A stretch of 58,873 bases of DNA from the NCBI GenBank assembly GCA_016841905.1, contig JAENYF010000019.1:1-58873 (forward strand). Reading direction: 5' to 3'. Under the pieces are notes generated by a model. That model saw nothing but the letters and a program-made list of their open reading frames with translations, made no database searches and was not told the origin of the DNA. The position numbers were made by a program, and so were the translations under genes. The number at the start of each line of letters is the position of its first letter. Positions within the stretch are counted from its first letter, which is position 1. This document shows, piece by piece, positions 1 through 7,610 of the stretch. Source of the DNA: Desulfoscipio geothermicus (GTDB taxonomy: Bacteria; Bacillota; Desulfotomaculia; Desulfotomaculales; Desulfallaceae).

Positions 1-539
1 AATTCCCGCCCCAGCTCGCCGGCCACTTCTTCGGAGTTACCCCGCAGTGAATAGCCCTCTTCCTCGAAGGTGTCATAAGGGTATTTGGTGGCTACATGGC
101 GCAGTGCGGTTTCACTTTGTATTTCCACAAATTCCTCATAATCATCAACGTCAAAAACTGCTCTGGCGGAATCAACCACTTTGAAAACCACTACGGCGGC
201 GATCTCTACCGGATTGCCCTCCACATCGTTGACCTTTAAAGTTTTACTGTTAAAATTACGCACCCGCAAAGAAACCTTTTTGCGCGCGGACAGGGGTATG
301 GTCATCCAGATGCCGCTATCCCGTACACTGCCCATGTAGCGCCCGAAAAATGTCAGCACCTTGGCTTGGTTTGGCTGCACAACGGTAATACCGGAGAACA
401 ACAAAATGGACACGATAAGTAAAAGTATGCCGATTATAATTGAGCCGCTGATAAGCAGTAAAACCGCTGTGATGGTAAGTAGAAGTGTTATGGCCAGGGC
501 TAGAAAACCGTTAAACATCCAGGTCTTTTTCTCTTTCAT
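1..539 (-). CDS. SPFH/band-7 domain membrane protein (partial, 3' end outside window)
   Basis: An open frame runs on the minus strand from an ATG at 539 off the left edge, so only about 179 N-terminal residues are seen. Residues 1-50 start with a charged MKEKKTW segment and then a long hydrophobic stretch that fits one or two membrane helices. From about residue 52 the sequence has the SPFH/band-7 pattern: VVQPNQAKVLTFFGRY, then IPLSARKKVSLRVRN and VEGNPVEIAAVVVFKV. SPFH proteins of this kind are membrane-anchored scaffolds of the stomatin/prohibitin/HflK group that assemble into rings in the bacterial membrane. No partner gene is visible because downstream sequence is missing. The domain call is firm; the exact subfamily is not. 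Confidence 0.85.
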   Translation of the reverse strand, partial: MKEKKTWMFNGFLALAITLLLTITAVLLLISGSIIIGILLLIVSILLFSGITVVQPNQAKVLTFFGRYMGSVRDSGIWMTIPLSARKKVSLRVRNFNSKTLKVNDVEGNPVEIAAVVVFKVVDSARAVFDVDDYEEFVEIQSETALRHVATKYPYDTFEEEGYSLRGNSEEVAGELGRE

Positions 540-647
540 GAATAGCGCCCCTCTCTTTATGATTTTATTTTGATGTATGTATGATATCATATTTGGGGCT
601 TTGTGTAAATGCATTATCAGGACTGGGGAAACTTACCGGCTCCTCCT

Positions 648-676
648 TTGACTATTGCGACAAGAGAAGCTATAAT
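648..676 (+). promoter_or_regulatory. Sigma-A-type promoter of the ABC-F resistance leader
   Basis: TTGACT at 648-653 and TATAAT at 671-676 are separated by exactly 17 nt, a near-perfect vegetative promoter. It starts a leader transcript of about 490 nt ahead of the ABC-F gene at 1177. The first leader peptide begins 42 nt after the -10 box. Confidence 0.85.
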
Positions 677-717
677 ATAAACTGTTGTAATAAGCTTTAA
701 GGGAGGATTATTAAAAA

Positions 718-762
718 ATGACACATTCCATAAGAATGCGTTTCCCAACTTTGAACCAGTAA
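718..762 (+). CDS. ErmDL-like macrolide-sensing leader peptide (14 aa)
   Basis: ATG at 718 follows GGGAGG (701-706) and encodes MTHSIRMRFPTLNQ, then TAA. From memory this is almost the same as the ErmD/ErmK leader peptide, MTHSMRLRFPTLNQ. That peptide arrests the ribosome in the presence of macrolides through a +X+ motif; here the motif is Arg-Met-Arg at residues 6-8. It sits just downstream of a consensus promoter and about 100 nt before a strong intrinsic terminator, the arrangement expected of a drug-responsive attenuator. No erm methyltransferase follows; the next gene is an ABC-F protein. The match to ErmDL is recalled, not searched. Confidence 0.8.
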   Translation: MTHSIRMRFPTLNQ

Positions 763-861
763 TTGAATACGGTCAAAGGCTCTGTTTGTGTATGCAGAGT
801 AAATGGGATTAGTCTGTCCTTTCTTAATAATCTTCTTTTCAAATACAAGCATGGTGATGTG

Positions 862-894
862 AAGAAAGGCGGATCGTTCTGTCTTTCTTTTTTT
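862..894 (+). terminator. Intrinsic terminator/attenuator 1 in the ABC-F leader
   Basis: Bases 862-872 pair with 879-889 (one internal G-U wobble run) and the hairpin is followed by T888-894. It lies downstream of the ErmDL-like peptide and upstream of the second leader peptide, so it can stop leader transcription unless it is prevented from folding. Confidence 0.7.
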
Positions 895-897
895 GTG

Positions 898-929
898 TAA
901 ACCCTTTTTTGCTTTGGCAAAAGGGTTTA
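898..929 (+). other. Perfect 11-bp hairpin in the ABC-F leader
   Basis: 898-908 is perfectly complementary to 919-929 with a 10-nt loop. It directly follows the T-tract of the preceding terminator and has no T-tract of its own, so it is more likely a structural or stabilising element than a terminator. Confidence 0.6.
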
Positions 930-990
930 TTTAGGGACAGCTATCGGCGCTTAAACCTAAAAAAGGTCGATTATATTTCCTATACTCTGA

Positions 991-1023
991 ATCACAGGCA
1001 AATTGTCTGTGGTTTTTTATTTT
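991..1023 (+). terminator. Intrinsic terminator/attenuator 2 in the ABC-F leader
   Basis: CACAGGC (993-999) pairs with GTCTGTG (1005-1011), and A991/T992 can extend the stem. T1013-1018 and a further T-rich stretch follow. This second terminator lies between the two leader peptides and 40 nt before the second ribosome binding site. Confidence 0.65.
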
Positions 1024-1077
1024 CTTTTTAAAGCCGTGCAATCAAAGCCAACCATATTTATACAAGGAGGAATTTTT

Positions 1078-1098
1078 ATGTATATCGTCTTCATGTAA
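1078..1098 (+). CDS. MsrDL-like macrolide-sensing leader peptide (6 aa, MYIVFM)
   Basis: A perfect AAGGAGG (1064-1070) precedes ATG at 1078; the frame encodes MYIVFM and stops at 1096-1098. The leader peptide of streptococcal msr(D) is MYLIFM as I recall it, and it arrests ribosomes that carry erythromycin. This peptide differs from it at two hydrophobic positions (L-I becomes I-V). It precedes an Msr(D)-like gene by about 80 nt, as in the streptococcal locus. The stop codon is followed within two bases by the sequence that can pair with the ABC-F Shine-Dalgarno. Confidence 0.85.
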   Translation: MYIVFM

Positions 1099-1170
1099 TC
1101 CTTCCTGATTAAATCGCAGGGTTTTCTCTGCGAATAGGTAATCGAAAACATGCGATTTTAGACAGGAGGA
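1099..1170 (+). promoter_or_regulatory. Translational attenuator hiding the ABC-F Shine-Dalgarno
   Basis: Bases 1099-1118 can pair with 1151-1170 in a long stem with one bulge on each side and one A-A mismatch. The 3' arm contains the AGGAGGA Shine-Dalgarno (1164-1170) of the gene at 1177. The 5' arm begins one base after the MYIVFM stop codon, so a ribosome stalled on the peptide would cover it. A competing hairpin, TCGCAG (1114-1119) with CTGCGA (1128-1133), would then form and leave the Shine-Dalgarno free. This is the ermC-type logic of drug-induced translation; the pairing is seen, the mechanism is inferred. Confidence 0.7.
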
Positions 1171-1176
1171 AGAAAA

Positions 1177-2637
1177 ATGGCATTATTAATCAAAGCGAAA
1201 GATGTTTATGTGGAATACACCGGACGTGACATTTTAAATATTGATGAATTAGAAATATATGATTATGACCGTATTGGTCTAATAGGAGAAAATGGTGCCG
1301 GAAAAAGCACCTTACTAAAAGTTCTTTTGGGCCATATAACTCCACCGGGATGTAAAATAAACCGGTTGGGTAGATTTGCATACATCCCGCAATTAGACGA
1401 AGTGATATTGCAAGAAATTAAAGATTATGCCCTTGTTAGTAAGTTGGGTGTTGAGCAGATAGAGACCGGGACTATGAGCGGTGGCGAGGAAACGAGACTC
1501 AAAATAGCCCGGGCGCTTTCAGAGCAGGTGCACGGTATTTTCGCCGATGAACCCACCTGCCACTTAGACCGTGAAGGTATAGACTTTTTAATCGGACAGT
1601 TAATTTATTTTTCCGGTGCTTTACTAATTATCAGCCATGACCGTTATTTTCTTGATCAGGTGGTAAATAAAATATGGGAACTAAAGGACGGAAAAATCAC
1701 GGAATACTGGGGCAACTATTCCGATTATCTAAATCAGAAAGAGGAGGAACGCCAAAGCCAGGCGGCCAAATATTGCCAAATTGCTGCCGAACGTGAGCGA
1801 CTGGAACAGGCTGCTGAGGAAAAGCGAAAACAGGCACGTAAAATAGAGCAGAAAGCGAAGGGATCTGCCAGGAAAAACAGTTCTCAAAGCAGTGGCCGTC
1901 TGGGACATCAGAAAACAATGGGTAGTAAGCAAAAGACCTTGTATAATGCTGTTAAGTCTATGGAGCATCGGATTGCAGCCCTGGGGGATGTGGAAGTGCT
2001 GGAAAACATGCGTACAATTCGTTTCCGGCAGAGTAAGGCATTGGCGCTTCATAACCCATACCCGATAACCGCTGCGGAAATTAGCAAAAGGTTTGGCAGT
2101 AAGGTGTTGTTTGAAAAAGCATCATTTAGCATCCCGTTGGGAGCAAAGGTGGCTTTGACCGGCGGTAATGGTACGGGAAAAACAACCTTATTTCAAATGA
2201 TTTTAAACCATGAAAAGGGTATTTCAATTTCTCCAAAGGCTGAGATAGGTTATTTTGCCCAAAATGGTTACAAGTACAGCGGTAATCAAGGGGTTATGGA
2301 ATTTATGCAGGAGGAATGTGATTACCAGGTTCATGAAATTCGTGCGGTGATGGCCTCCCTGGGGTTTTCTGCTAATGACATTCGTAAAGCATTGTCTGTA
2401 CTAAGTGGTGGTGAAATTATTAAGCTGCAGTTAGCTAAGATGTTATTGGGCCGTTATAATATTTTACTGATGGATGAGCCCAGTAACTTCCTTGATTTGC
2501 CAAGCGTGGAAGCGTTGGAAACATTGATGAAAAATTATGAGGGGACGATTTTATTTATCTCCCATGATAAAAGGCTTTTAGACAATGTTGCAGATTTAGT
2601 GTATGAAATACAGCAGGGGCAAATTGTGCAAATATAA
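1177..2637 (+). CDS. msr(D)-like: Msr-family ABC-F ribosomal protection protein
   Basis: 486 residues, the length of Msr(D) (about 487). It contains two ABC ATPase domains and no membrane segment. Domain 1 has Walker [10 protein letters not shown] (about residue 37) and signature MSGGEET, then ADEPTCHLD. Domain 2 has Walker [10 protein letters not shown], signature LSGGEIIKL and [10 protein letters not shown] charged linker with many Lys, Glu and Gln residues (about 190-260) joins them. ABC-F proteins of this class bind the ribosomal E site and displace macrolides and streptogramin B. The near match to Msr(D) over recalled blocks such as [19 protein letters not shown], together with the MYIVFM leader, supports macrolide resistance as the role. 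Its start follows AGGAGGA with 6-nt spacing. No mef efflux gene is next to it. Confidence 0.92.
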   Translation: MALLIKAKDVYVEYTGRDILNIDELEIYDYDRIGLIGENGAGKSTLLKVLLGHITPPGCKINRLGRFAYIPQLDEVILQEIKDYALVSKLGVEQIETGTMSGGEETRLKIARALSEQVHGIFADEPTCHLDREGIDFLIGQLIYFSGALLIISHDRYFLDQVVNKIWELKDGKITEYWGNYSDYLNQKEEERQSQAAKYCQIAAERERLEQAAEEKRKQARKIEQKAKGSARKNSSQSSGRLGHQKTMGSKQKTLYNAVKSMEHRIAALGDVEVLENMRTIRFRQSKALALHNPYPITAAEISKRFGSKVLFEKASFSIPLGAKVALTGGNGTGKTTLFQMILNHEKGISISPKAEIGYFAQNGYKYSGNQGVMEFMQEECDYQVHEIRAVMASLGFSANDIRKALSVLSGGEIIKLQLAKMLLGRYNILLMDEPSNFLDLPSVEALETLMKNYEGTILFISHDKRLLDNVADLVYEIQQGQIVQI

Positions 2638-2659
2638 TAGTAACCAGTTTAACCATAGC

Positions 2660-2706
2660 AAGGGGAAGTTTTCTGTGACATGCTATCATATGGGAATCTT
2701 CCCCTT
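2660..2706 (+). terminator. Hairpin after the ABC-F gene
   Basis: AAGGGGAAG (2660-2668) is the exact complement of CTTCCCCTT (2698-2706), 20 nt after the ABC-F stop. There is no clean T-tract, so it may protect the mRNA 3' end as well as aid termination. Confidence 0.5.
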
Positions 2707-2761
2707 AGCTGTACCGCATGGTAATGTTGATTTACAGTTTACTATGTTTTTTGTAAATATG

Positions 2762-2841
2762 TAAAGGAAATTGTGACCATTTAGCGAATTATACCACTAT
2801 CACTTAGTGTCAGCATCCTTGTAGATGCTGGCTATTTTTTT
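2762..2841 (+). repeat. Dispersed intergenic repeat ending in an intrinsic terminator (copy 1)
   Basis: A conserved 5' half (AAAGGAAATT, GACCAT, TAGCGAATTAT) leads to CAGCATC (2811-2817) pairing with GATGCTG (2824-2830), then T2834-2841. A related copy lies at 19296-19378. The 5' half is conserved outside the stem, which an ordinary terminator would not require. Confidence 0.65.
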
Positions 2842-2968
2842 AAGCGATTATAGTGGCTATCCAACAAGGTTGACCGGGTGACCGGATAGGTGATGTTGTC
2901 CTTGTCGGTTACAAATCAGTTATTCTCTATACGGTATACTAACCTTTATTGGTATAGGAGAAGTAATA

Positions 2969-3709
2969 GTGCAAAATAGGTACGTTGGGGATATAGGGGA
3001 TTTTGGGAAATATGCTTTATTAAGAAGTTTAGCAAGAACTCGTTTAACTTTAGGTGTAAACTGGTACTTGACTCCCGACGAAAAACATAATTTTGACGGT
3101 AAACACATTTCATATTTACAAAAGAATAGCTATAGTGTTTATGATGATGAGCTCTATTATATTTTGAAAAATATCGTCGACAACAACAAAAGAAATGTAT
3201 TAAGTGTACAGCAATCTACGATTCTACCAGGGAATACCGTTTTTTTTGACAGGATATTGGATTTAACCGGTGAGCCTAACTACTTAAAGCGTGGTATGCT
3301 TAGGCAGTCTTGGCATAATTCCGCATTAAATACAGTGAAAGATTGCGATATAGTCTTTCTGGACCCAGATAACGGTTTGCAAGTCAAGAGCGTTTCACTG
3401 ACGGTAAAGAAAGGCAATAAGTATATTGGATTGAATGAGATTAAAGATTATTACAGACTTGGTAAGAGTATTATTTTCTACAACCACAGAGAGCGTAAAC
3501 TAGAGGAAGTGTACCTAAATAAATTCAAGAAGTTAAAGCTTGACCCGGCTTTTAAAGGTGCTGAGTGGTTCGGCTTAAAATTTTCTCGGGGTACAATAAG
3601 AGATTATATTTTTGTACTTCAGCCCAAACACTTATCTTTAGTAAAAACACAATGCAAAGCGCTACTCAACACTGCGTGGAAAGAGAACTTTTCATTACTG
3701 TGTTTTTGA
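2969..3709 (+). CDS. Conserved protein of the NRYVGDIGDFGKY family, function unknown
   Basis: 246 residues from a GTG start with GGAGAAG 9 nt upstream. The N-terminus NRYVGDIGDFGKYALLR is typical of a conserved uncharacterised family. A central block reads DCDIVFLDPDNGLQV and a later one IIFYNHRERK. The FLDPDNG block resembles the acidic, nucleotide-binding part of methyltransferase-like partner proteins often found among restriction genes, but I cannot see a complete SAM-binding motif. No signal peptide or membrane segment. It is followed closely by the next gene, whose base composition differs, so an operon is doubtful. Confidence 0.6.
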   Translation: MQNRYVGDIGDFGKYALLRSLARTRLTLGVNWYLTPDEKHNFDGKHISYLQKNSYSVYDDELYYILKNIVDNNKRNVLSVQQSTILPGNTVFFDRILDLTGEPNYLKRGMLRQSWHNSALNTVKDCDIVFLDPDNGLQVKSVSLTVKKGNKYIGLNEIKDYYRLGKSIIFYNHRERKLEEVYLNKFKKLKLDPAFKGAEWFGLKFSRGTIRDYIFVLQPKHLSLVKTQCKALLNTAWKENFSLLCF

Positions 3710-3734
3710 GCGACAATACATAGAACGCGAGGTT

Positions 3735-5243
3735 ATGATGGCAACCATTTATGAAAGATATCTGAGAATGGATATTGATGGTTCCCGCATTGGCTTGGAG
3801 CGTGGCGAGAGCAAAAGCGACTACTTCTGCACACCCAAGGGTGAGAAAGTGATTGGCTGGACCGGTGTGGATGGTATCCATTATTGCTTCGTGCGTGGCT
3901 TTGGCGAGATGGTGTTTGCCATCAGCCCGACGAACACACCGGGAAACTATGTGCATCCGGTAGCAAGAGATTTTATGGACTTCCTGCGGCTCTTGCTGGC
4001 TTGCGGTGATGCTGCGGCACTGGAGCAGGTGCACTGTTGGGATCAGGCGCAGTTTGACACCTTCCTGCAGGCCAATCCTCTTACCGCTGAACAGCAGACC
4101 GTGCTGGAGACCATTCGGGAGGAGCTGTTGCTCGCGCCTATGGAGCAGCCTTTCGCTTATATCAAAGAGCTGCAGGCCGAGTTTGATTACAGTCGCATCA
4201 AATATACGGAAGATTACTATGAGTGGGTTCCTGTCGAGCCGAAGATACCCGAATGGAAGGTTTACTTTGACGGCAATTTTTGGGGGCATCATGGCCGTGA
4301 AAAAGCCGGCAAGGAAATTACTCCTGATAAGCGGTTTATCTGGAACGATGAAGTCTGGTATATTCCGGCGATTTACATCTGCGGTAAAGGCTTGGTCGTG
4401 GACTTTTGCGTACAGGTTCCAACTGAGCACATTCGTTCCTTTATGGACAAGTGGAATCTCTCTATTGAGAAAGATGGAGCCGACTTTACCGATGAACAGC
4501 AGATGCAAATCGATGCAGAAAATCCGCTGACCATTAATATAAATGCTGAGGTTATGTTGAATGGAACTGTCCTTTCATTCTCTCATGGCTGCGGTGTGTC
4601 ATGGAATCCCTGTTTCCCAGAGGGCAACGGCCTTGAGGCCAAGAGCGCGACCCAGCATTATGGCCTTGATCCTGCCTATGGCTGGGCAATCCGGCGTGCT
4701 GCTTTTCCTTGGACGAAGAAACACAAACCGCCGATCACGACGCTCAGCGTAACGCTGATGCAAGAGCCTGTCGCTATGTCGGGACCGCATTTCCATGTAT
4801 CAGCTCCTGGTGAGCGCATCGCGTTTACACACCCGACCACCGGCGCACGGCATACGCTGACCGTTCAGGAATATGAGCGGCAGGAAATGTCCCGTGAGCA
4901 TTTTGTCAGCCAAAATCAAGACTTCCCGACGCACTATACTGTGATGCGTTATACGCTCTCACCGGATCTGCCCGATAGTGCATTCACTGTTAGTGATTGC
5001 GTTCGTTCCGACCAACCCCGCCAGAAGCGCACTTATCCCTATGAGCCGCAGGCATCTGGCGGTGTTTGCATCGGTATCATTGGCGGTGCAGATGGTCCGA
5101 CTGCCATCATTGCTGGCGGCAGTGGCCAAGGCCGGCTCCATGTAGCCTGCTCCGCATTACACTTTGAGCCGGTGGACGAAGTGGAGTGGCGCCTGGTGTT
5201 TTATGAAAAAAGACGCCAGGATGTTACGGTGGAACTGATATAA
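3735..5243 (+). CDS. Hypothetical protein carrying an IGIIGGADGPTAI motif
   Basis: 502 residues, no signal peptide and no clear membrane helix. The gene starts at ATG 3735 or 3738. Most of the protein is soluble and mixed; I recognise no catalytic domain. Near residue 440 it contains GVCIGIIGGADGPTAI, the same string as the membrane motif of sodium-pumping decarboxylase beta subunits (OadB family), but without the surrounding helices. The same string occurs, to my knowledge, in small proteins of gut Clostridia with unknown role. The gene is visibly GC-richer than its neighbours, which suggests transfer from another Clostridial lineage. An overlapping minus-strand frame at 3666-4508 is a shadow of this composition. 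Confidence 0.6.
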   Translation: MMATIYERYLRMDIDGSRIGLERGESKSDYFCTPKGEKVIGWTGVDGIHYCFVRGFGEMVFAISPTNTPGNYVHPVARDFMDFLRLLLACGDAAALEQVHCWDQAQFDTFLQANPLTAEQQTVLETIREELLLAPMEQPFAYIKELQAEFDYSRIKYTEDYYEWVPVEPKIPEWKVYFDGNFWGHHGREKAGKEITPDKRFIWNDEVWYIPAIYICGKGLVVDFCVQVPTEHIRSFMDKWNLSIEKDGADFTDEQQMQIDAENPLTININAEVMLNGTVLSFSHGCGVSWNPCFPEGNGLEAKSATQHYGLDPAYGWAIRRAAFPWTKKHKPPITTLSVTLMQEPVAMSGPHFHVSAPGERIAFTHPTTGARHTLTVQEYERQEMSREHFVSQNQDFPTHYTVMRYTLSPDLPDSAFTVSDCVRSDQPRQKRTYPYEPQASGGVCIGIIGGADGPTAIIAGGSGQGRLHVACSALHFEPVDEVEWRLVFYEKRRQDVTVELI

Positions 5244-5293
5244 ACCTGATTACTAAGGGGTTATGAGCATATTATCGACCTCCTTGGCAGGCT

Positions 5294-6541
5294 ATGTCTT
5301 CAATTATGTTACCACTTGAAGCCAAAACATTTGTTGGATATGATGGAAAGAGAAGAACAAATGTTGGGATGGGGATTAATGTTATGAAAAAAGGGCAGGA
5401 AAATCAAGCAGAATTTGTTCAACATCAAAAGAGGGGAGATGACAATGACAGCCTCCCATCAATCAGATTTCTTGAAGATATAGCCTGCGAGTACAATAAT
5501 GAAGACATCGAGGCCAACTTTGCCGAAACGCTCGAAGAACGCCGATGCGAACGATACCGATCGGCCGATGAATCGGCCCTCAGAACCGACAGTGTACATA
5601 TCGATTTCACATGCATCGACAGAGTACCGGACGGCAGGTTCCATACGGAGGTTGATGGCGCGCGCTTCGAGTGCTTTTACCATGCAAGCGAATACGATTA
5701 CCTATACGTTGTGTTGGATATCATGCGCGATGACAAGACAATCGCGCATGGACCACTACCCCGCTTTCATAAGTGGACCTGGAGCACGTTTCTGAAAGGA
5801 CATCTGCTAAGCATCGAAGACCCGATGTACTTTGAGTCGGACATCCCTGTCGGCTGGTTCTACGGCACGCATGAAAGAGACTACCGCGACGCGACGACGA
5901 AACTTGTCACAAGCGTGGCGCGATGCCTCGACATCCCCAACGAGCGGATTATCTTTTATTCAATCTCATCAGGAGGCACATCGGGTTTGTTCACCGCTGC
6001 GAAAATCCCCGGCAGTGTTGCAATAGCATCGAATCCCCAACTTGACCTCACGCGTTTTCTCCCCAGCGCACTCGCCAGATTTAAAGAGTGTACGGGAATA
6101 GATCTTGACTATGAAAAGCAACATGGAGATGTAAGGAGGGTCGATTTCGCGCAAACTTTTTCCACGGATAGCCCTTCCAAGTACCTGGTTATTGTAAATT
6201 GCCGTTCGAAGATGGATTTCAACGACCAACTTATCCCTTTCTGCCAAGCGCTCGGCATAACCCCCCGTTATGGTCTGCAACGGGTGGGGAACTTGATTAT
6301 CTGGGTAATTGATGCCCCTGGTCCGCACCCTCACCTACGCTATGAAAGCAAGACTATGTATTTTGCCATCGATTTCCTTGCAAAAACATTAGCGGATGGT
6401 GGCGATACTGATCGGCTCAAGCCGCTCTACATCCTGTTTAGCGAGTTCTGGCATGAGAAGGCGGGGCTGATTGCCGGGGACCCTGTATGCCTAGCCGACG
6501 CGGACCCGCAGGCAGCCCTCTGGCTTGGCGGCAATAGATAA
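5294..6541 (+). CDS. Alpha/beta-hydrolase-fold protein (Asp2-like in the nucleophile region)
   Basis: 415 residues as the longest frame; the true start is uncertain because neither 5294 nor 5384 has a strong Shine-Dalgarno and the first 45 residues look non-conserved. The central part has LYVVLDIMRD, then IIFYSISSGGTSGLFTA, where YSISSGG fits the GxSxGG nucleophile elbow with Ser at the centre. A later block, PHPHLRYE, could supply a histidine. Such proteins occur near surface polysaccharide or glycoprotein genes, but none is visible here. GC content is higher than in the flanks, as for the preceding gene, hinting that both came in together. Substrate unknown. Confidence 0.5.
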   Translation: MSSIMLPLEAKTFVGYDGKRRTNVGMGINVMKKGQENQAEFVQHQKRGDDNDSLPSIRFLEDIACEYNNEDIEANFAETLEERRCERYRSADESALRTDSVHIDFTCIDRVPDGRFHTEVDGARFECFYHASEYDYLYVVLDIMRDDKTIAHGPLPRFHKWTWSTFLKGHLLSIEDPMYFESDIPVGWFYGTHERDYRDATTKLVTSVARCLDIPNERIIFYSISSGGTSGLFTAAKIPGSVAIASNPQLDLTRFLPSALARFKECTGIDLDYEKQHGDVRRVDFAQTFSTDSPSKYLVIVNCRSKMDFNDQLIPFCQALGITPRYGLQRVGNLIIWVIDAPGPHPHLRYESKTMYFAIDFLAKTLADGGDTDRLKPLYILFSEFWHEKAGLIAGDPVCLADADPQAALWLGGNR

Positions 6542-6583
6542 AACACACAGATAAAAAGGAATTTGAACACAAAGGAGCAGAAA

Positions 6584-7267
6584 ATGGATATTGATATAGA
6601 CACTTGGATAAAAGGATATTTAGACGAGCTGAAATCTCTGTTCGGTTCTAACCTGCTGTTTGTCGGGCTTCAGGGAAGTTATGGTCGGGGTGAAGCAACG
6701 GACAGCAGCGACATTGATGTAGTTGTCATACTTGACTATGCGACTTCAGGAGATCTAAAAGCATACAGCGCTATGCTGGACACACTTCCGAACAGGGAGA
6801 AAGTGTGTGGGTTTATCTCCGGTCGGCAGGAGTTAATAAATTGGGAACGTTCCGAGCTGTTCCAGTTCTATCATGACACCACGCCGGTTTTCGGTAGCAT
6901 TGATTTTCTGCTGCCGCTGATCGGTAAGGAGGATATCCACCGTGCCGTCCGGATCGGGGCCTGCAACATCTATCACATGTGTGGCCACAACATGGTGCAT
7001 GAGAAAGACGCGGAGATATTGAGAGCTCTTTATAAATCAGCCGCCTTCACCGTGCAGGCAATCTATTACGACCAAACGGGAACCTACATAAAGCAAAAGG
7101 CCGAGCTTATCCCCGTGCTGCAACCACAGGAACGGGAGATTTTGCAGACCGGCATTACGTTTATGAAACAGCCGAATATGGCGCAGACTGAGTTTGAACG
7201 ACTCTCTAAGCTGCTGTTCAATTGGGCAGCGGGGTTGATTATCAAGTACAAAACCGAGTTAAATTGA
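6584..7267 (+). CDS. Nucleotidyltransferase-fold protein (possible aminoglycoside-type or HEPN partner)
   Basis: I chose ATG 6584 because AAAGGAG (6571-6577) sits 6 nt ahead; the TTG at 6563 is less likely. 227 residues. The N-terminal half has GLQGSYGRGEATDSSDIDV, the GSxxRG...SDxD nucleotidyltransferase signature with metal-binding aspartates. The C-terminal half is helical and could be a substrate-binding or HEPN-like domain, similar to kanamycin/lincosamide nucleotidyltransferases and to stand-alone DUF4037-like proteins. It stands alone with short flanks. Fold confident, substrate unknown. Confidence 0.75.
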   Translation: MDIDIDTWIKGYLDELKSLFGSNLLFVGLQGSYGRGEATDSSDIDVVVILDYATSGDLKAYSAMLDTLPNREKVCGFISGRQELINWERSELFQFYHDTTPVFGSIDFLLPLIGKEDIHRAVRIGACNIYHMCGHNMVHEKDAEILRALYKSAAFTVQAIYYDQTGTYIKQKAELIPVLQPQEREILQTGITFMKQPNMAQTEFERLSKLLFNWAAGLIIKYKTELN

Positions 7268-7290
7268 GCGAAGAACAGGAATTTGCCATT

Positions 7291-7368
7291 GCACATTGTG
7301 CAAAAGGCTAGCTCTTGACACAGGAGAACCGTCCCCCCGTGTCGACGTGTCGACACCCCCGTGTCGAG
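7291..7368 (+). repeat. REP-like palindromic element with GTGTCGAC repeats
   Basis: A 7-bp-arm palindrome around GCACATTGTGC (7291-7301) is followed by GACACAGG (7317-7324), CCGTCCCCCCGTGTC and two tandem GTGTCGAC units (7339-7354), with a third GTGTCGA at 7361. The GACACAGG...CCGTCCC...GTGTC pattern is the REP palindrome type common in Clostridia with RAYT transposases. Compare the cleaner copy at 21022-21048. Confidence 0.6.
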
Positions 7369-7487
7369 GAATAATCATGTTTAAATTAAGAAAAGATATT
7401 GCTAACGTTATAAAACTATATGGTGTTAAAGATTTACTAACTATTAAATGCTTGAGTTTAGCGCTTATTATCTTGGAGGTAACTAAA

Positions 7488-7589
7488 ATGATAAAAATTA
7501 AAGATCGTATTCTCTTAAGAGTAGTTTCTTTGTTAGCCACGTTAATCTTGGTACTTTTGGCGTATTGGTTACTTACCTTCTTTTTATAA
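7488..7589 (+). CDS. Small hydrophobic protein (33 aa, single membrane helix)
   Basis: GGAGG (7475-7479) lies 8 nt before ATG 7488, an excellent ribosome binding site. The product is MIKIKDRILLRV followed by a hydrophobic stretch to the C-terminus, i.e. a short basic N-terminus and one membrane helix. The same frame is open further upstream from ATG 7377 (70 residues), but that start has no good Shine-Dalgarno. No homology recognised. It could be a genuine membrane microprotein or the end of a decayed gene next to the REP element. Confidence 0.45.
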   Translation: MIKIKDRILLRVVSLLATLILVLLAYWLLTFFL

Positions 7590-7610
7590 CTGAGTGCGAC
7601 TATGCTGCAA

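Noticed and set aside
1729-2052. 107-codon minus-strand frame inside the ABC-F gene
   Set aside because: The ABC-F gene is complete and conserved on the other strand; the product is low-complexity and has no start signal.
3666-4508. 280-codon minus-strand frame
   Set aside because: It lies opposite the 502-residue plus-strand gene, has no ribosome binding site and no recognisable domain. It follows from the GC-rich composition of that gene.
5969-6334. 121-codon minus-strand frame
   Set aside because: Antisense of the hydrolase-like gene; no ribosome binding site or domain.
7317-7368. Short repeats considered as a CRISPR array
   Set aside because: Units of 7-8 bp without regular spacers and no cas genes; a REP-like palindrome explains them better.
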